64,000 nt of DNA, from NCBI RefSeq assembly GCF_021130785.1, contig NC_060207.1, positions 192,966,001 to 193,030,000 of the forward strand. The letters run 5' to 3'. Within the stretch, counting starts at the first letter, position 1; every line of letters starts with the position of its first letter. This stretch comes from Homalodisca vitripennis (Eukaryota > Arthropoda > Insecta > Hemiptera > Cicadellidae). A program made the translations under genes and the position numbers. The notes under the pieces were generated by a model. That model searched no databases. It was not told where the DNA came from and saw only the letters and a list, made by a program, of their open reading frames with translations. Positions 12,155 to 24,830 of this stretch are shown here, piece by piece.

Positions 12155-12340
12155 CAGCTCCATTAAAGTATAGTTGCCGGATTACCCAAGTAAATCTGAT
12201 GAAAGCGAGTAATGAAGTTTTCCACTCTCTCAACAGGCTATTTGCTTTAACCGTCATATTGTTACTCAACTCTTAAGATCCTCATGAAAGTTAAATTGCT
12301 TCATACTTCACCTACTTTATGTACATTGCCTGTAGAATCT
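12155..12340. other. Conserved block CNE-g in copy A
   Basis: About 185 bp, roughly 85-90% identical by eye to 28220-28404 (B) and inverted 55136-55322 (D), and partly kept at 44930-45075 (C). On the - strand it holds a 12-codon frame (12266-12304, MKQFNFHEDLKS) and a second frame from ATG at 12257 (MTVKANSLLREWKT then SLLAFIRFT) that runs on to TAA at 12141. Inverted words gagtaa (12207-12212) and ttactc (12262-12267) could pair. No compensatory changes are seen. Confidence 0.6.
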
Positions 12341-15300
12341 CTTTTCCTTAGTAGTCTTATATTGATTAACAAGACATATAATTTTGAAATTAATATAAAG
12401 GTGGCTTTATTATAAATATGTTGAGAGCTTACTAAAACATTACTGTTTTTGCGTGAATGTGCTTTAAATTCAATCTATCTTAAATTCAAAAATATGTGAT
12501 CCTATTGATATTGTAATGAAACTGTGTGATATGAGCTTTGATGAATAAGAAAATCCATGCGTCCCTCTTTTAATGTAAACCCTGTCTAAACATATTTTTT
12601 GTAAACTTGATTTGTAAAAGGCACTACAAATTTATAGCTCACCCATAGAAAGCAAGTTTTAGCATTACAAAATTAAATTATACCATACTTTTACTAAGCT
12701 AATTAAACCAATAAACGTAATGACATGTGTTGGTCTTACAGAAAATGTCATATGAAATTGAGTTTGTGTACAGATATCATTATTCTGCGTTTTTGACGAT
12801 TTTGTATTTATCGTTACGGTTATTGTTACCCATAAAATCACTATAAGTATTGAATGAAGGAATTTATGTTTTATTACTAGTAAAAAAAATACCTTTACAT
12901 GATTTTCCAGGTATGAGATATTATAAAATTATAATTGCCAATGTTTTCACAAATTTAGATTAAACTCTTTTGCACCATTTGTACTTAACAGATTAAAAAG
13001 AAAACGAACTAACTAACACTTTTTAAGGTTTTTATTTCAATTACGGAATAAACAAAAATAACAAAAAATTCTATAATTGAAATTGCAGAAATAAACAAAA
13101 AACTCTTGGGTAATGACTTATATAACCCTAGATAAATAAAAAGTTGACAGTCTCAGTATATCTAAGGCTCTCACCTGCTAACTTTGGAATACAATATTTT
13201 CTTGCCTTTGGCACTGCAAATTTCCATACACAAAGTCTGGTACGCAAAATTTGTCTCATAATAACTGATTAAAAGTTTATCGTTTACCAGTTGAATGAGT
13301 GCAAACTTTAAATATATAAATCCGTTATACTGATTAAAGATGGAAAAGAAAATTTGTTTTTTGAGTACACATAAAAACTTGAATAAGACATACAGGTAAG
13401 TCATAAATAATTAATATCCCAAACAAGTATTTATTGGTACCTTATTCAATTCAATATTTTCCCAATTTACATTTTTAATACATGTGTCTAATCACTGGTT
13501 CAATTAAATTAAATAAATGTTTCAAATCATTATACTTTTTTATAAGCCAATTTGGAGGTCAGTCTCATATTTAAGAATTGTTATTAGGTACTGAAATTCA
13601 GTCAATACCAGGAATATTTTAACTTTTATATGAATTACTTCATCAACTTTCGGCCAGATCACTGAGTTTTCATATTTTAGATTGCTACACTACCTTTGGT
13701 GTATGAAACACCTTCTATGATGTATGAGCCATATTACGGTATTACATATGCATGGGTGATGTACAGCTCCTCTGATGTAACCATGTACAGGTTTACTTTG
13801 GAAACCGTATAACAACTATAGAGATTACTGTATACAATTTAGAAACATGTAGAGTAAGTAGTTTTTCAAAGTAAAGGAATTTAGGATGGGTGTTACTACA
13901 AATCAACAACGGTACATTAAAATGAAAACTGTTTGTAGTAAATCTTTGATGTTAGAGTTTTTTCGTTTTACGATAACATACCATTATTAAAAGTAGTTGA
14001 AAGTTACTTGTGTAACAGCATTATTGATAAGAATTTAGAAGTACTGTTTTGATCCTAAGATATTCGCATTCCTCAGCTTAATATCAAAGGAAGGTTTTGT
14101 TTTGTTACTTTATTTTGCAGATATCCATGTGATAAAAGTTAAACAAATAAGTTATAAGGTTGAAATCTTGTAGAAATACACAAACAAAAGTTAAATTTTG
14201 TGTTCATCTTCACAAAAGAAAATATTTATTAGTATTCATTATTATAGTTTGTAGACCTATTTGGAAAACAGTTATTTTAATGTTTGCGTTCCTTAAAACA
14301 AGAATTAAAATGTCAACATTCGGAAAATCTAATTATTGCATTATACTAAAAATATATACATTCCTTATTTATAATGTTCAATATTTAATACAGAATGAAA
14401 AGAAGAAACATATTAAATGTGCACATTCGTAAAAAGCATTTACTTGAAGAATTTTTGAATTTGTACTTAGTACAAGGGAGTAATTTATTAAAAATAATCA
14501 CTCAAAACAGCCAACGCATACACTTTACAATCAAAAGATTTTTTTGGTTTTAAATAAGAACACTGATGATAGAATTTGAAATTTTACATCTATTTCTTCA
14601 TTTATTTTATTGATTTGTACAATTTCAGATATTAAAAAGGTATGCGAAAATATGCTGTGAAAATTTTTTTGCAATATGCAGTACGTCTTAGTTAGCTATT
14701 TAATAATTAGCATTACCTTTAGAAAAGAGTGTTTGAAGAAGTGCTGAAATGCTAAAACTGTTCTAACGTGCTTTTGCGTATTATAAAATGTAGGAGAAGA
14801 AATATTGCTTTTAAATTAAATACAGTACCACTCGGAAAGTCAAACGGGTATTAGCTTTGCTTAGTGGTCAACTGATCATACTCAACTGAAGCGTGTAAGC
14901 AGAACAGCCTGGGCGAGATATGTTCTATTTCAGTGGTGTCTCGCAACAGGAGGTTTCTGAGGTGGAAGGATATTATGAACGTGCATTTCACGCTAACTAA
15001 GTCTAGGCTGCATCTAAACTTTATTTCAGTACATTAAATTCGAAGAATACATTGTAATTTCGTTGAACTATACAATATAAAACTTTTATGACCTATGGAC
15101 CCAGAAATAAGTAATGTGCTTCAGCCAAATGTCGTAGAGTTAGTGTTTTCTAATTAAAAAGAAGACATATAGAGATCTGATTAAGGTGGATAAGTCATAC
15201 AGAGTGGGCACAAAACGTGATAACAAATAGGCGAGTAATGGGGTTGCATTAAACAATTAATGGTACTAAGTCAAAAGACCTCGTCAGTAGTAAAAATCCT

Positions 15301-16879
15301 ATAAATGGACTTGGTTATTTATTAGATTGCGAAGTATGATGTTAGGTTAAAAAAGATTTTATTGAGTTCTTTGCCTAGTTAAGTTTGGTTAATCCATACT
15401 GCATTTAGGCGATAATAAGAAAATATGATAAAGATGCCTTTGTTTGAAAAATAACATAAAATAGTGATCGAATAAAGCAAAATGACGGTATGTTTTTAAA
15501 TTAAGTAAGTAGGAAAGTGAAACACTTACTCAGTAGTAAAAATAACCATTTTATAATTCTTTTAAATTTTAAATATCCTGACACGGAAAATGTCACACTA
15601 ACAGTCTTACTGAAATACAAGGAATAAATTAGGCACTTACAGCTTGATATCTGTCATATTTTTTTTACTAAAATGTTTTCCTTTTTTTTTGTAAAAATCT
15701 TATTTTTCCTCAAAAAATTTCAAAACTATATTTTTATATAAATTCAAAATATTCTTTTATTTTATACGAAATTAAACCCTTTATTAAGTGTATACTTTTA
15801 TAAAGATAGCTCAAACAGATAATTATTTAAGTACAGTTTAATACATTTATTAAGTATTTTAAAGCAGATAAAATGTTATTCTTTGAGTATAGATAGATTT
15901 TTAAATGGTAACATTGTTTGATAATTCGTAAAATATTAAAAATATTTTACCAATGTATTAAAATAAAATTGCCTATTATCAAATTGTGTTCTACAAGGAA
16001 GCTTGGAAATTAAAATAATGTTTGTAATAAGTACTTCACGACTCCGGATTTTTTAACGGACAGTTTTGAAAATGCAATTGGAATATATTTTCAATTTGCA
16101 TTTTCAAGTCGATAAATTATTTATATAAAAGTAATAATAAAACAAACGAATTCTGATTTTTATTAAAGTTAGCGATTGTCTTTGGAAAGAGTTTACTGCA
16201 ACACAGTGTTACAGTATATTACGACAAATTCACTATTGTTAGAGGCACTTCGAAATGTATTCAAATGAAATACAAGGTGGGAGAATACGACACCACGTGT
16301 CGCTTAACAGACTTCACAAAGATAGAGTATAAAATTTAAAGCCTATTGGTTATTTCATTCCTGAAATGTCCTGCATTCAAATATACAGACAGAAAAGAAA
16401 TGTTACATTCCTTAGGCAGCCAAAAAAAATTGTGTTAGCCCAATATATGTAGGCTAAAATGATGTGCAACCATTCCATAGTTGGATATGCACCAACTCAT
16501 TCATGTCCATTAATAAATGTAAAGAAAATTAAAGATACAAATTTAAAAATCCATTTTTCATATCACATAAGTTTCATCATTCCTTTCATATAAGTTAGTT
16601 TTCATATCATATCAGTGTTTAAACGATAAAAGTTCTGAAGAGGTATCAAGCGTAAATATATACGCAAGTAAATTTCAGTGTGCTGATATCAGATCTTGTC
16701 AGTAACTTTTAATTATGACTTACACTCTATCATTATTTCTTTACTGTATGATTAAACTACGATTGTTAATATGCCACATGTAGAATGTCATATTTTTGCA
16801 TTCAGCTTCCTAAACAAATTTATTTATTCTGCTGTTTTCACTTTACAATCATAATTCATAAGACCAATTTAAAAATATT

Positions 16880-17075
16880 TGAGCCAAATCTCATGAAGTG
16901 ACATGCACCATCATCGATTTCGATGTTCCCTAAGTATAAATGAGCTGCTTCGTGCAAAATTTCAAGTCTATAGGTTAACTCATACTCAGGATAACGTGCG
17001 GACAGTCAGGTAAAAATTACGTTTTTTCCAGCCCCGAGTGACAGGCTTCGCTAACACTTACAACCAATAAAAAAT
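16880..17075 (+). repeat. Dispersed repeat R2 in copy A
   Basis: The motif series is aatctcatgaagtgacatgc, a caagtctataggt block, a gataacgtgcggacag block and a gtgacaggcttcgctaac end. Relatives are at 32755-32930 and 44035-44225, with a weak one at about 41250-41350. It is non-coding. In C its position relative to the other landmarks differs, so it is probably also a mobile or dispersed family. Confidence 0.6.
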
Positions 17076-17429
17076 AGGTAATATTACATTTTTTAGGTTA
17101 TAAATTATTAATATGTAATCTGTGACTCATTCGACTACCAATCCATATTTAAAATACGACTTTGCATACAGTTTTGCACTTTTTGTTTAGCAATAATAAA
17201 TCCTTGCATATATACTCCATCGCTTTCTTCAACTTAATTTAAAAGCTAGCTACCTCGTGGAAGAAACATAATAATTACATAAACTTTTTGGTCTTATATG
17301 GTTAACTATTTGGAGCGAGAGTGAAAGGGAGAAGAGAATGAGAGTGATAGAGAGAGAATATTTCCTTCAGTAAATTACACAGACGCCATAATATAGAACA
17401 CCAACTCTACAGATAAGACTGCAGGTAAT

Positions 17430-17560
17430 ACTCATCCGTTGTTACAATGGAACCAATACAATCAGCTCAACTCTAGAGCCGCAGGTATACAGAACTACAG
17501 ATCACAAACACGAACTGTACTCTTTGTGGTTTACTTCAATAGTTCAGTATTCAATACCAT
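17430..17560 (+). repeat. Single unit related to the 145-bp satellite
   Basis: Matches one monomer of the array at 33271-35009: aatggaaccaatacaatcag, a cacgaactgtact-like segment and ctttgtggtttacttc. It is a single diverged copy at the end of unit A. Another single copy lies inverted at about 63745-63855. Confidence 0.8.
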
Positions 17561-19053
17561 ACATACAAACGGTACCACCACTTTAAAACTAAAAGTAATA
17601 ATTAATTCAAAAATTGAACAAGTACTTAGTTACCTAATCTGTGAAGATATTATATTTCAGGAAATTCTCCAAATAGAATTATTTCAATAATTTATAACTC
17701 ACCTTTATTGCAATAGTAAATCCAGTGTAATAACCACACAAAAAAAGAAAAATGATACCTAGTCCGTCATTTAGGTTAGGCAGGAAGTACATTATAGTTC
17801 ATGATGTATTTTTTTTGTATTATTTCTATTGAATGTTCCGCATAGCCCGTTATAAATGTGTTAGTACTATCACATGTTCAGGGTTTTAGGTATGATTGTT
17901 TCTTCTCAGGAACTAAACAAAAAATTACTGTTTAATAATGTTTGATAGTACGTTATGTTATGTTGTCAAAGTACGTATATATACATTTCGTAATATTAGA
18001 CTACCCAAAAGAGTATACATCATTAAAAAAATTGTTGTACAATTTATTCGGCAATAATGTTTGCAACTAACCACCACCTCAAAATATTGTTGATCTGTCA
18101 GTTCCAAAAGAGTTGTATACTTATCAATGTAATGTGTCCTTTGGGTCTCATATAATTGTATTGCATTTTAGCGAATGTGTCTACGTAACAATATTAACTA
18201 TTTTAATAACGCTATATTCAATCCGAAGCTACCACTTATTTTGAGAAAGTTTATTATGCAAGAGTACCTTTATGAAACGTGTCCATATAATGTAATAATA
18301 TAAAGTTAAAAGATATGTAAGCTAAATGTAACAATAAAACATATATTCTTATATTAATACCAGAATATTCATTGCATATTCCTTTATAGAAAACGACTTA
18401 GTAAAAAAATCATCTCCCTTTTTATCCTAAACAAAACTTATTGGTTATATTTTTTATTAACATGGAAACCGTTAATAACTATAGATAGTTGACTGAATTT
18501 CGTGAACTTCACAGAGAGTAGCTCGGTTATCAAAGCCTGTTTATGGCCAATATAATTGTAGATATGACCAATGTATTTTACAAAGTGATTATATTTGTTA
18601 TTAAAATTAACTGTAAACGTTACACTATTTTTATTTATATATTATACTATACGTCGCTACTTGTTATTCTATGATATGCTAAATTTCTTTATACTATGTT
18701 GGTTATACTGTGTCATATAACAAACATCAATCATATTCGAGCATATACGGGTCTGGACTTGACAAGAGCACACGTTAATCATCAGTTATGTCAGACGTGT
18801 AAATAACCAATAGAGATATATCACTGGAACATCTATAGTGACTATTTGTTAAATCCATTCGTCATATTCTAGAATGTATTAACTGTGTACGTTCATCATA
18901 TTTTCGTCCAACATTTCTTTGAATTTATAAAAAAACTCTATACACTTACGTTTAGTTTATTTTTCAAAGTTAAATTTTGAGAAATCAAATATTTTTATAA
19001 CTTACCGTGAACTTATAACATAGACAAATCAGATATTCTTAGACTTACCCTTC
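17561..19053. other. A-B spacer, left part; no gene seen
   Basis: AT-rich with no supported ORF. It contains a second copy (about 18745-18835) of the motif that begins the unit at 3771-3855 (aatcatcagttatgtcaga). The same 18.7-kb variant occurs inverted at 62535-62610. The distance from the 145-bp-like unit to this motif is about 1.3 kb both here and in E, which shows collinearity. Confidence 0.6.
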
Positions 19054-19382
19054 CTTATTGTAGCGTTTTTAAAGCTACATTGGTTGATTTTTTTTAATTA
19101 AAACTTAAATTAAATGAAAATTTTGGTAATGAAATATTGGGATTTAATTTTAATTAGATTGTGAGAAGTTAGGATAAAAACGAATATGTAATCCTTTGGC
19201 AAGTTAGTGCTGATAATTTTAAATTATTAGGAAGGCGGTTCACTGCCTTGAATTGATCAGAACTTGTCTTGTACTGCAATTACGTTACCGTACATCTGAG
19301 AAGGCTATTGTTCTTAAGTTGGATACGGCTGGGCCAATGAGAGAACGCTGCAGATGTCCATCAGAAGGGGGGAAAGGGGAAC

Positions 19383-19388
19383 TATAAA
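19383..19388 (+). promoter_or_regulatory. TATA box of the solo LTR
   Basis: tataaa lies in a locally GC-richer stretch (about 19320-19400), about 325 bp from the LTR start, where U3 promoters usually lie. Confidence 0.6.
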
Positions 19389-20084
19389 ACCGCCAGCTCA
19401 TAACTTTCGCCCTTCTTTTGGTTATTATCGTGAATTAAGTTGATTACAGTGCACCGTGTTTCTATTTTTTTTTCCACGAGAGATTTTGAAGTAAGCACCA
19501 AATTTATTGTACGTTATTTTGAAATATTCTTCCAAATCTGATATTAAATTAATTTTGTTGTCTTTTTTACAGGAAAAATGTAAATTTATAGAAACTAAAG
19601 AGCAATTTGCATACTGATTCTTGATGAACAATAGAGCACAATAGAATCAAACAAGTTACATTTGTTACACTTGCAAGAAAAGTGAATTAAAATTGAACTT
19701 TGTTAATATCTTTCATTAAATTTTGGAAATGTAGTAATTTATTAATATTTAATTTGTAATGTTTTATTGTGAATTATTAATTGGAAATTAATTGAACTTT
19801 AATAATTGTTTAAGAGAGTTGTATCTGAATTGTAAAGACTTGAAAGTTAAGGTACAACTGGTGGAAAAAAGCTTGATTTTTTTATTTTGAATTTTGAGTA
19901 AAGTTAGAAGTGAACATTTTTATTTTAGTCATTTCCAAGCGGTATTTGATTATTATTTGAAAAAGTTATTATTTTATTTCAGAAGAGAGCTCTAATTTTT
20001 AGTTTGATATATTTCATTGATATTTTGATTTCTTGCCAAAGGACCTTTTAAAATTACTAAACGGTTTGTCAATTCTTTGTAGAA

Positions 20085-20090
20085 AATAAA
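20085..20090 (+). promoter_or_regulatory. Polyadenylation signal of the solo LTR
   Basis: aataaa 25 bp before the LTR end, consistent with R/U5 organisation. Confidence 0.55.
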
Positions 20091-20120
20091 GTGTTGAAAA
20101 TTCTGAAACATTACACTTAT

Positions 20121-21206
20121 TAATGTGCCAGTTTAAAATAAATCCATTATTTTTATTTAGGACTGTGATTCTTATTTTACACAAACCAGATAATATTTAA
20201 TAGTTAACAATTTAGTAATAAATTGTACTGAATATTTACTCGGAGCTTACTAATCAAAAAATATTTTATATCGTCTTGGATGTCTCATTGATAATTTAAA
20301 TCTTAATATTCTGGAATATTAATATATACAACCCAAGTCGTTATACCTCTCATAACCAAAACCGTCTAGATTTTATCCATTCAATTTAACATTCACAGTG
20401 TTAGTTACGCTCTTGTTCACAAAGAAACTAAAAACACTGGGCTAACAAAGTTGACGAGATACATGACCATGTACATGTAGAATACGAGATACATGAATTG
20501 ACGAGTTAGCCTAAATATATAAATCTCAATTATTCAATTGTGGTATGAAATTAGAAAGTAGTTATTCAACAATAATACCCGAGTTGTGTACAAATAAAAA
20601 TAATCTTTAAATTTTTATGCTAATATTCTTATGTAATCCCAAACATATTACATACTACAACTAATTAAAATTACAGTGTTATACTGTACACAAATGTATT
20701 TTTAGGATACTGCACTAAAATACTTGTATAGTATTTATATCAAGCATTTTAACAAAGGTTAGCACAAATGAAATGTTTAAGGAATATATCCTGATATTAA
20801 TCCCTTAATAATCACCGGAAACATCATTGTTTAGTTTATATTGAAAATTAATACAACTATTGTTGTTTTGCCAAAGGACCTGATAGCTGATTTTGCTACC
20901 AAATACTAAACATAAATAAAATCTTTTTTAATACTTATCAAAATATATACTTTTATTCATTAATACTTCCAAACCATTCTTTGTTGAAGTTTAAAGTAGA
21001 GTAAGCATGTGTTTATGTTATCTCTACAACATTATATGAAAAATATCATGATATTAGATTCTATAGCTTCTGAGATTTAAATAGATACATTTTGGTGTGC
21101 GCAAATGGAGTGGATGCCTAAAATCGTACAGTACAAGTAAAAATCAATTTATGTAAAATAATATGGCTTGTTGATAGTTAGAATTCGGCAGAATTAATTT
21201 TATATA
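20121..21206. other. A-B spacer, right part; nothing recognised
   Basis: AT-rich, with no supported ORF, RNA gene or clear repeat boundary. Confidence 0.5.
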
Positions 21207-21502
21207 ATCCCAAGGAGGATTGCCTCCTGGATTGTTTATACAACTGAAATACAACATAAACTAGGTACGTACAGCAAAATCCGATGAGTCAGTTTTATCT
21301 GATCAAATCCATGGATGTCCAGGAGTGTCATGATTAACCGCTAATGTAGAGAAACTAGGGTGAATGGGTGGATCTATAGGTCCAGTCTACCTCGGTTATG
21401 ACTGAGGAGGTGGGTGGATCCTCTGGAAGCAACCGCAAAATGTCCTTTAAGGACTAAGTGATTAAGAGGTTTCTCCGTTTCGTGTCCTAGATAAACAAAA
21501 TA
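21207..21502 (-). repeat. Dispersed repeat R1, copy 2
   Basis: Inverse of 1814-2270, with about 150 bp of the middle missing. Shared words include ggaagcaaccgcaaaa and ggactaagtg. Together the two copies form inverted repeats about 19 kb apart that bracket copy A. Confidence 0.75.
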
Positions 21503-23879
21503 TAAAATATTTTTAAAACGCTTATGTGATATGAAAAAAGTGCACTGTCACATATATTCTAACTAGTAATCATTCCAGTTAACCATCGTCAGCAGTTACT
21601 TTATGAATGTTGGTATTATTTAACTTTTAAACAAATCTCATAACATTTTTACTATTTTAGATCAGATTTAATATGAAATAATGGAAGGAGGAACGTTTAA
21701 TCTCGAAGTATGATCTTAAACAAGTTTTATGGTAACAACTTGAAGATTTTTGTATACTCAAAAAGCCTGCCTTACTATTTGAGCATTTTTGTTAAGATTA
21801 TCTAGTTTGTCATCTAAAGATGTTTTTCTCACATTACTTACTTGTATCTACATGTTAATAGTTTTAAAAAGTTTTAGTTAGGATGTTTTACTACACCTTA
21901 ACATTTAGAGTACTATTAACAGTTCACTGAATGAGGTCCAGCATGGTGAACCGGGCATAGATCGGATAACCTAAAATTAGGTTAAACCCCAAATGGGATA
22001 AATCAATGTCAGACGTATAACCATTGCAGTAATTTAATTGACAATATAATACTACAATATTCATTAGTGTATGAGTAGTTATACAAATATACGTACTCCT
22101 AGTACTGAAAATAAAATAGGCAGCAACAAAACACGAACACCTAAAATGGATATACGTGTGGTAAATTGTATTTTTCAACGCTCCATCGTTGGCGTGGCGG
22201 AAGTCGCCTAATCAAGTCTTCTTGGAAGGGTCGGTTAATCCGATGATAGATGGTGCTCCGAGTGCAGGTAAGAGGAAGCCTATTGTATTTGGTTTTTGGA
22301 CTCTAAGACTTACTGACCTGGTGCAAGTTCTCGTGAAAACTCTCATGGAAACGTTAACGGATTCATGGTTTTGTAGCGTACGGTATTTAAACCAGAATAT
22401 GAAAACAAATAATTCATCATTTTACTCCATATAACCTGAAGCACCTGTGGTTACTGAAACATATCAATTAAGGTACAATATGTAATTATTGTAGTTACTG
22501 GGAAGCACATTATACTAATAATAGAAGAGCTGGATAAACCACAAGCTCATATCCAGCGTTATTACTAGTGTAATAATAATATAAACCACCGTGGCACTCC
22601 CTTTTCAATAATCCACCATAAAGCGATAAGGTCAATTAAAGTATATTTGAATCCTATTGTAGGAAATTATCCACATGTACTACTAATTAATAACAATTGG
22701 CCTTTTCCTTCTTCCCCACAAATTATGAGGAACTATTGTATTATAAAAAAATGTTTAAAACGTTAGTCTTCATAAATGAGTTAGAGAGATGGGAGGTAAA
22801 AGGATTCATAGTAATCAAATTTGGCATGCAAGTTCGATCTTCTTACTCAATGACTATGTATTTTATTATAAAAATTCTTCGCAGTAATCATTATACGATG
22901 TTACAAAATGTACAACACTTGCTCGTAATGTAACATATAACGATACCAAATGTCCGACATTCTAATATACTTTTAAGTCTTTCAGCGTCAATAAAAAAAA
23001 TTAGAAAAAGAAATACATCCCATTTTAACTTTAGATTCACTACTTTAAACCTTTGTTATGGTATATGTAATTTGTATAGTATATCAGATACCTATACAAT
23101 AATTGTCCCTAAAGTAGTAAAGTCTTTAATATTTTTGAGCTTACGTTCGATTAATACACGATAGATCCAGTTACTGTTGATATGTATTCATTAAATTTTA
23201 ATACATTACGATTATTATCAAAATAAAGGGAAATATTTAAACGAAATTAATTAGTGAATTTCTGATAAAAAGCCTGTTTATTTTAAAATTATATGAGATT
23301 TGTAGACAAACCAGATTGTAGTTTTATCTAAAACTGAAATTTATTTACTTAAAAAATTTCAATAATATTTACTTTATTTCTAGAAGTAACATGAAGTACC
23401 AGAATTGATGGCCTTAGTCCAGATTTAGTTTCAAAATAGACCTTCCACAACTAATTATGTTAGTAATTGAGAAACCTTTATCATATTCAGGGATCTGTCT
23501 TGTGCTGTAAATGTTTATCAATTGCTATATCATATATAGATTAATATATATTAATAGTCATGATTTTCATCATGACACTGTTGCAGTATTTATAAGGTAT
23601 TTAATAATCTTTACGATTAAATACAAAACATAGAGATTGTAGTGACTTTGCTTTTATCGTTTCACAAAAGTCACAAATAATATTCAGCTTTAATTTTTTG
23701 CTCTGCGCTTTAGTTTTTCTAATATATGTTGATTAAATATTCGTTTCTGAATATAAAGTCATATTATATTAGGTTTTTTTTAATGCCCAACTATTTTACT
23801 AAAACTTAATGATATATTTTTGTTTTATTATTTCCGATATTATATCTCCATATATAATTGATATATGAGAATTGAAGCA

Positions 23880-24040
23880 TTTTACTACATATTATGCAAC
23901 ACTGGGTGACAGAAAAATAACTCCCAATTTCATATATACACATAAGAAGTAATAATACCAAGCTACTGAAGCAATAACACAAACACCATTCTTGATATGC
24001 AACAGCGACAATGCCGTCGGGCATCAGAACGTGATGTGAA
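23880..24040. other. Conserved block CNE-c in copy B
   Basis: Counterpart of 7500-7690 (A) and 58690-58860 (D, inverted). B and D are closest, with long shared stretches around gcaacactgggtgacagaa. Confidence 0.6.
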
Positions 24041-24435
24041 TATAGAAGTGTGCTGCTGGTGTTGCCTACAACTTAACTAGGGCGCAATAGCATCGATAAC
24101 ATGTTGTGATGAATATAACAAAATATTCCGACTGTACATTTAGGGCTTAAATTGAAGTTTTTTATTTTTTGTTTTGAAATACTAAGTTTTATATCAATAC
24201 ATGTTAAATACTGATTGAAAATATTATACTATTACAGAAGAATACAAAATTTTCGTTCCACTAGATAAGCTTAAAAATTTATAAAATGAAGAAGAAATGC
24301 TGACGAAAGCTTTAGCATTTTGTAGGTAACATAACTCGATTATCACATTTTTTTCAAAGCCTTGGAGAAATAATACCAAGGCAATTTATACAACACACTT
24401 CTATGGCAATTTAGTTTCTTGAAGCAGTTGTAAAG

Positions 24436-24830
24436 GAAACAATCTCAAAACGTGACTGAAAGAGTGCGGTTCCTGTCCGTGACAGAATATTTCCTTACAA
24501 AGCACGTACTTCTGCAACGACAAATCTTGCTAATCATAGAGGAGTGCCATCCAGGGATCCCTTTATCTTCTGCGATAACATTTCTTCAACTAAAAGTGGT
24601 ATCGTATTAAAAATATACCGTTTCATTAGATACATTGTTTATATAATATTATTTAGGCTGCAAAGGAAACAATCTCAAACGTGACTGAATGATTATTGTT
24701 ATCTATCCATGACAGACCATTTCATTACAAAGCACGTACTACTGCAATATTAAATCTTGCTAAACAAAGAGGCGTGCCTTTCAGTGATCCCTTCATCTTC
24801 TGGGGTGACACTGCGGACCTGAAATAATTA
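24436..24830. repeat. Conserved block CNE-e, tandem pair in copy B
   Basis: Two copies about 238 bp apart. Each has ggaaacaatctcaaa, an acgtgactga block, an acaaagcacgtact block and a gatcccttt(c)atcttct-like end. Relatives are at 9140-9260 and 40380-40500. Confidence 0.75.

Larger units (their letters stand above)
2850..17560 (+). repeat. Macro-repeat unit, copy A
   Basis: This is a non-coding unit of about 14.7 kb that aligns in order with copy B. Landmark pairs, A then B: 4800-5000 with 22435-22640; 7500-7690 with 23880-24040; 9140-9260 with 24440-24570; 10200-10390 with 25690-25870; 12155-12340 with 28220-28404; 13680-13800 with 30290-30400; 14870-15010 with 31010-31130; 17290-17560 with 33120-33370. 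Identity by eye is about 65-75% with indels and locally much higher. No frame survives between copies. Copy A carries its own mariner insertion (5395-6728). The left edge is soft: 3030-3130 already matches 37590-37690. The rest of the sequence inside it has no recognised gene. Confidence 0.85.
19059..20115 (+). mobile_element. Solo LTR of an LTR retrotransposon
   Basis: The segment begins TGTAGCG and ends CATTACA (TGTA/TACA inverted ends) and is flanked by a perfect 5-bp duplication CTTAT (19054-19058 and 20116-20120), the hallmark of integrase-mediated insertion. Inside, in the right order for an LTR, are a TATA box (tataaa, 19383-19388) and a polyadenylation signal (aataaa, 20085-20090). 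There is no internal coding region or second LTR, so it is a solo LTR left by recombination. At 1057 bp it is long. The family (Gypsy or BEL) cannot be told from the LTR alone. Confidence 0.82.

Noticed and set aside
22189..22434. 81-codon + strand frame in copy B
   Set aside because: It starts at TTG and the paralogous sequence in A (about 4535-4780) and D has stops and indels in that frame.
23806..24024. 72-codon - strand frame in copy B starting MPDGIV
   Set aside because: The first codons are shared with A and D, but the frame ends early by stop codons in both; treated as a conserved DNA block rather than a gene.
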